A stretch of 5,052 nt of DNA from Bacteroidia bacterium (GTDB taxonomy: Bacteria; Bacteroidota; Bacteroidia; B-17B0; Aurantibacillaceae). How positions within the stretch are numbered: position 1 is the stretch's first letter; each line of letters starts with the position of its first letter. Location of the stretch: positions 1 to 5,052 of the forward strand of contig JACMLS010001019.1 in the NCBI GenBank assembly GCA_014379485.1, read 5' to 3'. Shown here in pieces: positions 1 to 5,052 of the stretch. The translations under genes were made by a program, and so were the position numbers. Below the pieces are notes generated by a model. That model saw only the letters and a list, made by a program, of their open reading frames with translations, was not told the DNA's origin and searched no databases.

Positions 1-387
1 AAAAATAAAAAACTTTTTTATTCAGGTGCTAACCGTCCATTATTCATAGTTGAAAAAGATTCAGAGACTTTAACTGAAATAAAAGCTACAAAATTGCCTG
101 TGGGCGGTGGCCAATATGAAACCAACCGCGAGTACCAGTTGCATACTATTGAACTTAACAAAAACATGGTCGCATACCTCTGCACCGACGGATATGCTGA
201 CCAGTTTGGAGGTCCCAAAAGAAAAAAATACCTGAGTACACAGTTGCAGAAAAATTTTAAAGAAATTTCTAAACTCAGCCCATCCGGTCAGAAAAAGAAA
301 CTCGATGAAAATTATATGGAATGGAAAGGGAGCCTTGAGCAGATTGACGACGTTTGTATTATAGGAATTAATTTCGACACAGCGTAA
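1..387 (+). CDS. SpoIIE-like PP2C serine phosphatase, C-terminal fragment (5' end outside window)
   Basis: The reading frame is open from the first base to the TAA at 385-387, giving 128 visible residues that lack the N-terminus. Motifs fit the C-terminal half of the SpoIIE/RsbU-type PP2C phosphatase domain: YSGANRPLFIV (visible residues 7-17), KLPVGGG (31-37), TDGYADQFGGP (62-72) and QIDDVCIIGI (114-123). In this family the Asp of the TDG motif and the Asp pair near the end help bind the Mn/Mg ions that catalyse phosphoserine/phosphothreonine hydrolysis, often on anti-sigma-factor antagonists. The DQFGG motif and the WKG segment before the DD motif are usual in Bacteroidota members, which commonly carry N-terminal TPR, GAF, PAS or 7TM sensor regions; which one applies here cannot be seen. 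The domain is complete at its C-terminus, with only a few residues after the last strand. A TTG at 94 lies inside the conserved domain and is not a credible start. The family call is secure; substrate and input are unknown. Confidence 0.87.
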   Translation, partial: KNKKLFYSGANRPLFIVEKDSETLTEIKATKLPVGGGQYETNREYQLHTIELNKNMVAYLCTDGYADQFGGPKRKKYLSTQLQKNFKEISKLSPSGQKKKLDENYMEWKGSLEQIDDVCIIGINFDTA

Positions 388-412
388 AACAGGCCTGCGA
401 GTGGTTTTTTTT
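386..412 (+). terminator. Possible weak terminator after the phosphatase gene
   Basis: A run of eight T (405-412) follows a small G+C-containing segment. A weak hairpin can be drawn in which AGGCC (391-395) pairs with GGTTT (403-407), using two G-U pairs around a 7-base loop, with outer A-T pairs beyond. The stem overlaps the T-run and is poor by intrinsic-terminator standards, so termination here is a guess from position and T-tract. Confidence 0.3.
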
Positions 413-428
413 AATCATCCCTATTTAG

Positions 429-436
429 TACTTTTA
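429..436 (+). promoter_or_regulatory. Candidate -7 element before the secreted propeller gene
   Basis: TACTTTTA matches seven of eight positions of the Bacteroidota -7 consensus TAnnTTTG, 53 bases before the ATG at 489. No clear TTG -33 element sits at the usual distance; that stretch is only T-rich. A second 7/8 match, TATTTTTT at 456-463, is equally possible. The gene must have a promoter in 388-488 or read through from upstream, but this exact site is weakly supported. Confidence 0.3.
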
Positions 437-488
437 AGTCTCAAATTAAATTCAGTATTTTTTATCAGGAACAAATAATTTCATCCGA

Positions 489-2252
489 ATGAAAAAAAAT
501 CTACCACAATCGTTTTTGCTTTTTGCAGCAATTTTATTTTTTGGAAAAACTTTTTCGCAACAACTCGATAATCCTGTTGCAGTTTTTACTGACCCCGTTT
601 TTCCAAGCATAGCAGTTAATCCGGCAGTTCCTGTTTTTGCTACCAATGACGTTTCTTTTCTAAACCAGGATACAGCAGTGGCGGTTGGAAATAACGGAAT
701 GGTATGGAGAAGTATTGACGGAGGATTGAACTGGAGCGTAATGGCTGCGTTCAGTGGAACCAATCATAACAATTCTGTAATTATGAAAGATAATTACATC
801 TGTATTGCCGGAGATCTTGGAACAGTAAGTTTTTCAAGCAACAAAGGAGTTTCCTGGTCAAATGCATCTGCAGCACTACCCGCAATAAATTATCACGGAG
901 TACATTTTGCAGACACAACTTTTGGCGCTTCTGTTGGTGATAACGGCGATGCTGTTATTTACCATTGGGTAGGCGGTCTTGGATGGGCGCATATTCCCAC
1001 AGCGCTTTCAAGTAAATTAAATGCAGTTGCAGCTTACAAAACAAGCCTTAGTGTTTTTCAGGATGGTTTTGCATTGGCAGCAGGAGACAACGGTGCATTG
1101 GCAACTTACGCTTTTGGAAGCTGGACTTCTTTACCTGCACCTGGCACAACAAATATTAACGGCCTGTATCTTTTTCCGGATAACGTAACCGTACTTGCTG
1201 TTGGTGACAGCGGATTAATTATGCGCAGTACTAATTTCGGAACCAGCTGGAGCGTGATCAATTACGGAAACAACGAAGCACTGCGCGATATTTCTCCGGG
1301 AATAAGTGTAAATGAATTTATAGCTGTTGGAGACAGTGGCCTTATTTACGAATCTACCGACGGAGGTTTTTCATTTACGCGTTATACTGTTGGGTTTAAT
1401 ACAACAAATCTCAGAGGTATTTCTGCAAAAACACCACGCGGAGCTTTTGGCGGATCAGGAAATACATTACGGATTTTTACACATGACAGTACAGTTGTAA
1501 CCGGGGTAAATGATTCATTATTCTGCAGTGGCGATAATTTTAAAGTGTACATAAAATTATTTGGTCAGTACGGAAGTTCTAACCTGGTTTCGCTTGAACT
1601 TTCAGATGCCAGCGGTTCTTTCACTTCTCCTGTTGTAATTGGCACAAAACTAAATCCGCAGCCGGTTGATTCTATTACAGGAATAATTCCCGCAAATACA
1701 GCAGCATCTTTACTTTATAAAATAAGGATCAGTACTGCAGATCCTTTTATTCTTTCCAATGTTTACGCAAGTAGTTTTACTGTGTTGCCGGGCCCTATTG
1801 CTCAAACGGTACAAGTAAACGTTACAGATCTTTTTGTAAACAACCAGGCAGGTTGCACTTACCAGTGGTATTATAACACCAATCCAATGAGTGGTGAAAC
1901 AGATACCATTGTAACTACAATAGGCAACGGAAATTATTATGTTACGATTACCTATTCTAACGGCTGCAGCATTTCAACAAACGTCTTCAATTACACCAAT
2001 ACTTCAATAAAAAATTCTGTTGCAAATACAGGTGTAAGTGTGAGTCCGAATCCGGCCAGCAACGTTTTAAATGTGCAGGTTCAGAAAAATCTGATCGGTA
2101 AAAACATGTTCCTGTATGACATTTCAGGCAAAAAAGTAATGGAAGAAAAAATCAGATCGCTCAGCAACCAGTTTAATACTTCAGAAATTGAACCCGGTTT
2201 GTATTTTTTGACGATTGAAAATAGAGTAACGAGGGTTGTGATCAATAAATAA
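489..2252 (+). CDS. Secreted Ycf48/BNR-like beta-propeller protein with T9SS type A sorting domain
   Basis: This 587-residue protein is predicted to be exported by Sec and then passed through the type IX secretion system to the cell surface or medium. Residues 1-23 form a signal peptide (KK, hydrophobic FLLFAAILFF, probable cleavage TFS|Q). Residues ~55-330 hold six recognisable propeller repeats of the pattern AVGDsGxIxxSTDGGxSW, starting near 65, 106, 148, 197, 237 and 279, with a remnant (FGGSGNTLRIF) near 320; the 40-49 residue spacing suggests a seven-bladed propeller like Ycf48. Repeats 3 and 4 have lost the DGG turn. Residues ~340-433 form a beta-sandwich-like region (SGSFTSPVVIG, GIIPANT, YKIRIS), and ~435-505 an Ig/PKD-like region (CTYQWYYN, GNYYVTITYSNGC). 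Residues ~516-587 are the sorting tail: VSPNPASNVLNV, LYDISGKKV, GLYFLTIEN and a basic end. The ATG at 489 directly precedes the signal peptide. The ligand is unknown; adhesion or binding is only inference. A photosystem name would be misleading here. Confidence 0.9.
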   Translation: MKKNLPQSFLLFAAILFFGKTFSQQLDNPVAVFTDPVFPSIAVNPAVPVFATNDVSFLNQDTAVAVGNNGMVWRSIDGGLNWSVMAAFSGTNHNNSVIMKDNYICIAGDLGTVSFSSNKGVSWSNASAALPAINYHGVHFADTTFGASVGDNGDAVIYHWVGGLGWAHIPTALSSKLNAVAAYKTSLSVFQDGFALAAGDNGALATYAFGSWTSLPAPGTTNINGLYLFPDNVTVLAVGDSGLIMRSTNFGTSWSVINYGNNEALRDISPGISVNEFIAVGDSGLIYESTDGGFSFTRYTVGFNTTNLRGISAKTPRGAFGGSGNTLRIFTHDSTVVTGVNDSLFCSGDNFKVYIKLFGQYGSSNLVSLELSDASGSFTSPVVIGTKLNPQPVDSITGIIPANTAASLLYKIRISTADPFILSNVYASSFTVLPGPIAQTVQVNVTDLFVNNQAGCTYQWYYNTNPMSGETDTIVTTIGNGNYYVTITYSNGCSISTNVFNYTNTSIKNSVANTGVSVSPNPASNVLNVQVQKNLIGKNMFLYDISGKKVMEEKIRSLSNQFNTSEIEPGLYFLTIENRVTRVVINK

Positions 2253-2259
2253 TGTTTTT

Positions 2260-2634
2260 ATGAAAAAAAATACCGCACTTTTATTATTGCTACTGGTTTT
2301 TTCAGCTCTGAATGTTGCCAAAGCACAATCGCATGACAACAAAGGCTGCTCACTCAATAAAAACTTTAATCCCACTAAAGAAACCTATACCTGCAAAGTC
2401 TGCATTATGGAAATAGAAAAGGCAAGGGCTGAAAAAAAAGCAAGGGAAGCAAGCAGTTCAAAGGCGGAACGCGATAATGACATAAAAGCAAAAAAAGCTG
2501 CAATGGAAAAAGCTATGTCAGAAAAGGCTGCATTGGAAGCTGAAAGAAAAAAGAAAGCGGATACTGAAAAAAATAAATTGCAAACGGACAGTACTGGAAA
2601 AATTAAGCCGGCTGAAAAACCCCAAATAAACTAG
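2260..2634 (+). CDS. Small exported Lys/Ala/Glu-rich helical protein with CxxC, function unknown
   Basis: I do not recognise a family for this 124-residue protein. Residues 1-22 are a convincing signal peptide (MKKN, then a Leu-rich core, cleavage likely at AKA|Q), so the mature form should be periplasmic or outside the cell. No lipobox Cys follows the cleavage site, so it is probably not a lipoprotein. The mature start holds three cysteines, C30, C45 and C48, the last two as CKVC. From about 50 to 106 the chain is very rich in Lys, Ala, Glu and Met with no Pro, Gly or aromatic residue, and should be one long charged helix or coiled coil. The tail (107-124) is polar and Pro/Lys-containing. 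It starts 7 bp after the propeller gene stops and is followed by a strong terminator, so the two are probably one transcript. Similar composition occurs in TolA-like linkers, but no TolA domain is present. A signal peptide plus an operon partner argue for a real gene. Confidence 0.78.
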   Translation: MKKNTALLLLLLVFSALNVAKAQSHDNKGCSLNKNFNPTKETYTCKVCIMEIEKARAEKKAREASSSKAERDNDIKAKKAAMEKAMSEKAALEAERKKKADTEKNKLQTDSTGKIKPAEKPQIN

Positions 2635-2657
2635 CAGCAGAAATCATTACTAAAATT

Positions 2658-2683
2658 AAAATCCTTTTTTATGAGAGGATTTT
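2658..2683 (+). terminator. Intrinsic terminator ending the propeller/small-protein unit
   Basis: AAAATCCT (2658-2665) is perfectly complementary to AGGATTTT (2676-2683) across a 10-base loop, and two more T and a G then T-rich sequence follow. An A-rich left arm, short G/C core and T-rich right arm is the usual form of Bacteroidota intrinsic terminators. It begins 24 bases after the TAG of the small exported protein and separates that unit from the two-component genes. Confidence 0.72.
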
Positions 2684-2742
2684 TTGTTTCAATACAGATT
2701 TAAAACAGAATCACGGCCTACTTTTGTTTACATACAGATTTA
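2682..2742 (+). repeat. 21-bp imperfect direct repeat, 40 bp apart, over the regulator promoter
   Basis: Positions 2682-2702 and 2722-2742 match at 19 of 21 bases. Both read TTTTGTTT, then two bases (CA in the first copy, AC in the second), then ATACAGATTTA. The offset is exactly 40 bp, close to four helical turns, so both copies would face the same side of DNA. The first copy begins in the T-rich arm of the terminator; the second contains most of the candidate -7 element. A regulator binding-site pair (possibly autoregulation) or a past local duplication could explain it. The repeat is plain in the sequence; its role is inference. Confidence 0.7.
2719..2726 (+). promoter_or_regulatory. Probable Bacteroidota -7 promoter element for the two-component genes
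   Basis: TACTTTTG is an exact match to TAnnTTTG. It lies 37 bases before the ATG at 2764, which would leave a 5' leader of about 30 bases if transcription starts some 5-8 bases after the element. No good TTG -33 element stands at the normal distance; the nearest candidate is TTT at 2699-2701, inside the end of the first 21-bp repeat copy. A weak upstream element would suit an activator-dependent promoter. Confidence 0.55.
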
Positions 2743-2763
2743 TTTTGCTAATTTGGTATTGTT

Positions 2764-3459
2764 ATGAAGTTACTGCTGATAGAGGATGAAATTGCATTGG
2801 GAGAGAGTATTGTTACTTACCTGAAAAAGGAAGGGTATGTATGCGAATGGGCTAAAAATTTTCAGGAAGCAACTGACAAAATATATGTTTACAAATACGA
2901 TTGCCTGATGGTAGATATCACCATTCCGGGCGGAAGCGGTTTACAGATCATTGAAGAGTTAAAAAATCAGTCGAGAGATAAAAGTACAAAACGATCTGAT
3001 TCAGGTGTAATTATTATTTCGGCAAAAAATTCATTGGATGATAAGATAAAAGGTTTAGACCTTGGCGCAGATGATTATCTCACCAAACCTTTTCATCTAT
3101 CAGAATTAAATTCGCGCATAAGATCTTTGATGAGAAGGAGACTGAACAAAGGCGATACATTAATTGAATTCAACGAAATTGTAATAAACCCTGCAAACCA
3201 CGAAGTAAAAGTAAAATCTTCTGCCCTTGATCTTACAGCAAAAGAATATGGCTTACTTCTTTACTTCATTACAAACAAAAACCGTGTGCTTACAAAAGAA
3301 GCCATTGCAGAACATTTGTGGGGCGATGAAAAAGATGTGGTTGATTCTTTTGATTTTATTTACTCGCATATTAAAAACCTGAGAAAAAAAATGATCGATA
3401 AAGGCGGAGAAGACTACATTAAAACGGTTTACGGAATGGGATACAAATTCGGAGAATAA
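2764..3459 (+). CDS. OmpR/PhoB-family response regulator (receiver plus winged-helix DNA-binding domain)
   Basis: This 231-residue cytoplasmic protein should receive a phosphoryl group from the kinase encoded next and bind DNA. The receiver domain (1-~123) has the acidic pocket E7/D8, phospho-acceptor D51 in MVDITIPGGSG, switch Ser86 in IIISA, Tyr105 in GADDYLTKPF and invariant Lys108. The loop before the fourth strand (about 68-80) is longer than usual and very polar (QSRDKSTKRSDSG). The effector domain (~130-231) shows the OmpR winged-helix pattern: DLTAKEYGLL (156-165), the RVLTKEAI turn (174-181), a recognition helix around SFDFIYSHIKNLRKKM (195-210) and the wing YIKTVYGMGYKF (218-229). 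All phosphorylation residues are present, so it should be active. The ATG at 2764 opens directly into the first receiver strand (KLLLIEDE), the normal start for the family. Target genes are unknown. The repeats around its promoter make autoregulation plausible but unproven. Confidence 0.96.
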   Translation: MKLLLIEDEIALGESIVTYLKKEGYVCEWAKNFQEATDKIYVYKYDCLMVDITIPGGSGLQIIEELKNQSRDKSTKRSDSGVIIISAKNSLDDKIKGLDLGADDYLTKPFHLSELNSRIRSLMRRRLNKGDTLIEFNEIVINPANHEVKVKSSALDLTAKEYGLLLYFITNKNRVLTKEAIAEHLWGDEKDVVDSFDFIYSHIKNLRKKMIDKGGEDYIKTVYGMGYKFGE

Positions 3460-3510
3460 AAAACAATCAAAACAATAATGAATGTTGAATGATGAAGTAA
3501 GGTCACACAA

Positions 3511-3540
3511 CTAATAACGATTAATTACAATCAATTACAT
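3511..3540 (+). repeat. Three tandem 10-bp-phased AATNAC repeats before the kinase start
   Basis: Three consecutive 10-base units, CTAATAACGA, TTAATTACAA and TCAATTACAT, share A, A, T, A and C at columns 3, 4, 5, 7 and 8, giving AATaAC, AATtAC and AATtAC at 3513, 3523 and 3533. The array ends six bases before the ATG at 3547. OmpR-family regulators usually bind direct repeats at 10-11 bp spacing, so this may be a site for the regulator encoded just upstream. A+T-rich chance similarity is the alternative. Confidence 0.45.
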
Positions 3541-3546
3541 TTCTTT

Positions 3547-4803
3547 ATGAAACTTCTTACGCGCACAACTATATATTATTTCATCAGTACACTTCTGGTA
3601 TTTTCTATTGGTACAGTGATCTTTTTTTATTCGCTGAGAAAAATTCTTGACGAAGAGGTGAATGAAGGATTGCAAACAAAAAAAACAGAATTGCAATTGT
3701 ACTTTTCAAAAACAGAAGTGCTGCCTGAGGTCTGGCCACCGGGTACCGGAATCCTTTCTATTTCAAAATACAGAGGCACATTTAATGATGTAAACAGGGA
3801 CACACTTTATCTTAACACGGTTGAGGGGGAAATACTTCCCTACAGGCTTTTACAATTTTCTACACAGGTAAATAAAGAAAACTATTCAGTACTCATCAGT
3901 CAGCCCTTAATAGAATCTGAAGATCTGCTGGAAGCAATTATTTTTTCGCTGATTATTCTTTTTGTCATTACCATAATATTAATGATCCTCATAAACAGGG
4001 TAATCTCAAAAAAGATCTGGAGAACTTTTTACGAAACACTTTCCACGTTAAAAAAATTCGATCTTAAAAATTCCGGCTCCCTTAAATTCTCCAAAACCGG
4101 AATTAGGGAATTTAAAGAACTCAACGAGGCTCTTTCACTTCTCACAGAAAAAATTTCTTCTGATTTCAGGAATATGAAAGAGTTCACAGAAAACGCATCG
4201 CACGAATTGCAAACCCCGCTCGCTGTAATTTCTGCTAAACTAGAACTGCTCATTCAAAGTTCAGGTTTAACAGAAGAGCAGGCCAACAGCATCCGCGTTT
4301 GTTACGAATCAGCAAACAAACTGGCAAAAATAAACTCTTCCCTCCTCCTGGTTTCCAGAATTGAAAACAGACAGTTCAATAACGAAGAAAAAACAGATCT
4401 GTCAGAAATGCTTCAGCTCAAATTAAAATCGTTCTCTGAATTATTTGAACTGAACGGGCTAAAGGTTGAAAATAAAATTGAAACAAAAAACATTCAGATT
4501 CCATTGCCTGCGGCTTTAAGCGAAATCTTGTTAAATAATCTTTTAGGAAATGCCCTTAAACACACAGAAAAAGGCGGACTTGTTTTTATTGCACTTTCAA
4601 CTCACAAACTTTCTGTTGCAAACACAGGAAAACCTTTAGATGTGCCCGCAACAGAAATTTTTAAACGCTTTGCAAGATCTTCAAAGTCTGCCAACTCAAA
4701 CGGATTAGGATTATCTATTCTTAAAAAGATCTGCGACACCTATAATTTAAAACCAACTTATTTATACAGAGACGGAAAACATTTTTTTGAAGTGGAATTT
4801 TAG
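3547..4803 (+). CDS. Membrane sensor histidine kinase, partner of the upstream regulator
   Basis: This 418-residue inner-membrane kinase should autophosphorylate on His and pass the phosphate to the regulator encoded 87 bp upstream. TM1 is about 9-29 and TM2 about 129-151, leaving a periplasmic sensor of about 100 residues with no domain I recognise. No clear HAMP domain is seen; the linker (152-205) carries segments typical of Bacteroidota kinases (KKIWRTFYETL, EFKELNEAL). The HisKA H-box is FTENASHELQTPLAV with phospho-acceptor His219. The ATPase domain has an N-box LLNNLLGNALKHT (328-340), a G1-like VANTGKPL (357-364) in which Asn359 stands where many kinases have Asp, an F-box-like IFKRFARS (371-378) and G2 NGLGLSI (385-391). 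The NTG form of G1 is common in Bacteroidota kinases, so activity is expected. The protein ends shortly after the last ATPase-domain strand. The ATG at 3547 gives a short basic lead into TM1. No terminator separates it from the regulator gene. The signal is unknown. Confidence 0.95.
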   Translation: MKLLTRTTIYYFISTLLVFSIGTVIFFYSLRKILDEEVNEGLQTKKTELQLYFSKTEVLPEVWPPGTGILSISKYRGTFNDVNRDTLYLNTVEGEILPYRLLQFSTQVNKENYSVLISQPLIESEDLLEAIIFSLIILFVITIILMILINRVISKKIWRTFYETLSTLKKFDLKNSGSLKFSKTGIREFKELNEALSLLTEKISSDFRNMKEFTENASHELQTPLAVISAKLELLIQSSGLTEEQANSIRVCYESANKLAKINSSLLLVSRIENRQFNNEEKTDLSEMLQLKLKSFSELFELNGLKVENKIETKNIQIPLPAALSEILLNNLLGNALKHTEKGGLVFIALSTHKLSVANTGKPLDVPATEIFKRFARSSKSANSNGLGLSILKKICDTYNLKPTYLYRDGKHFFEVEF

Positions 4804-4815
4804 CTTTCGTTTTTT

Positions 4816-4897
4816 GCCACAGATTTCACAGATTACCGCAAATTTTAAGCACAAATCATTCAACAAATCAATCTGTGTAATCAGTGAAATCTGTGGC
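4816..4897. repeat. REP-like CACAGATT inverted repeat between convergent genes
   Basis: The left arm GCCACAGATTTCACAGATTA (4816-4835) and right arm TAATCAGTGAAATCTGTGGC (4878-4897) are reverse complements at 19 of 20 positions; only A4830/A4883 fails to pair. Partial pairing continues inward (for example AATCTGTG at 4870-4877 against the degraded CCGCAAATT at 4836-4844), so the 82-bp element could form one long hairpin. Both arms are made of CACAGATT-type units about 10 bp long. From memory, such CACAGATT palindromes are frequent dispersed intergenic elements in Bacteroidota and some other phyla. It begins 12 bases after the kinase stop and its last base is the first base of the convergent stop codon. 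It may serve both genes as a transcript-end structure, although neither side has a classic T-tract after the hairpin. Confidence 0.85.
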
Positions 4898-5052
4898 TAT
4901 TGTTGTGTAAGATCTACCGTGTATTCACCTTCAGATGCCACCGTAAACTTCCTCTCTATAGAAAAAATAGCAAGCTTTTGAGTTCTTGACCTGAATTCTA
5001 CCCTGTAATTTCCGGGCTGTAATTTAAAGGTCTGTTCGGTCTTATTTTTATC
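4897..5052 (-). CDS. C-terminal fragment of a convergent gene, beta-rich, function unknown
   Basis: Read on the reverse strand from the window edge, the frame is open for 51 codons and ends at a TAG (the complement of CTA at 4897-4899). The peptide includes TFKLQPGNYRVEFRSRTQ, IERKFTVASEGEYTVDL and ends in TQQ. LQPGNYRVEFR followed by KFTV and a final VDL is the alternating pattern of a small beta-sandwich, as in carboxypeptidase-regulatory-like or similar Bacteroidota extracellular domains, and a PG-x-Y-x-V turn is characteristic of them. I recall similar C-termini in some VWA-domain proteins of this phylum, but the fragment is too short for a function. The start lies beyond the window. The gene is convergent with the kinase, with the inverted repeat filling the gap. 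The coherent protein-like pattern supports real coding, and the overlapping plus-strand frame is less convincing. Confidence 0.72.
   Translation of the reverse strand, partial: DKNKTEQTFKLQPGNYRVEFRSRTQKLAIFSIERKFTVASEGEYTVDLTQQ

Noticed and set aside
94..387. A short gene starting at TTG 94
   Set aside because: The same frame is open to base 1 and encodes conserved phosphatase motifs (SGANRPLF) before this point, so the gene is a fragment cut by the window edge, not a short gene.
452..763. Reverse-strand 103-codon frame opposite the propeller gene start
   Set aside because: It lies opposite a well-supported signal peptide and propeller coding region, has no recognisable domain and no promoter or partner.
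3253..3510. Reverse-strand 85-codon frame opposite the regulator DNA-binding domain
   Set aside because: It is antisense to a conserved winged-helix region; the Cys/Phe-rich peptide is what reverse reading of Lys/Glu codons gives.
3482..3514. Tiny frame (about 10 codons, MLNDEVRSHN) in the regulator-kinase gap
   Set aside because: Too short, with no initiation signal and no sign of a leader-peptide or attenuator structure after it.
2692..4835. Shared ACAGATTT between the promoter direct repeats and the palindrome arms
   Set aside because: Only eight A+T-rich bases are shared and the surrounding units differ, so common origin is not supported.
4898..4912. Palindrome as a standard intrinsic terminator for the kinase gene
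   Set aside because: The hairpin is strong, but the sequence after it (TATTGTTGTG) lacks a T-run, and the reverse direction is followed by A-rich sequence instead of T.
4787..4981. Plus-strand 64-codon frame overlapping the kinase end and running through the inverted repeat
   Set aside because: It starts inside the kinase gene, most of its length is the CACAGATT repeat read as protein (SICVISEICG-like peptides are a known false product of such repeats), and its second half lies opposite the better-supported reverse-strand gene.

Overview
The window looks like a piece of a Bacteroidota chromosome. The evidence is low GC content, no Shine-Dalgarno-like sites before the starts, a good match to the Bacteroidota -7 promoter element (TAnnTTTG) before one gene, a secreted protein ending in a type IX secretion (T9SS) type A sorting domain, and a sensor kinase of a form typical of that phylum. 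Genus and species cannot be set from this sequence.

Layout: (1) 1-387 +, the C-terminal end of a SpoIIE/PP2C-type serine phosphatase that begins outside the window. (2) 489-2634 +, a two-gene unit: a 587-residue secreted Ycf48/BNR-like beta-propeller protein with a T9SS sorting tail, then 7 bp later a small exported Lys/Ala/Glu-rich protein of unknown function. It ends in a clear intrinsic terminator at 2658-2683. (3) 2764-4803 +, an OmpR-family response regulator and its sensor histidine kinase, 87 bp apart and probably co-transcribed. (4) 4816-4897, a near-perfect 20-bp inverted repeat built from CACAGATT-type units. It lies between the kinase gene and (5) 4897-5052 -, the C-terminal end of a convergent gene that begins outside the window.

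Functionally, two regions carry signalling genes (a PP2C-type phosphatase and a two-component system) and one carries secreted proteins. Nothing in the sequence links them mechanistically. The kinase and regulator almost certainly work as a pair; their target genes are not evident.

I see no clear undescribed defence, mobile or biosynthetic system. The most interesting parts are non-coding: a 21-bp direct repeat at exactly 40-bp spacing over the regulator promoter, three 10-bp-phased repeats just before the kinase start, and the CACAGATT palindrome, which looks like a dispersed REP-like element. The small lysine-rich exported protein is the least explained gene.
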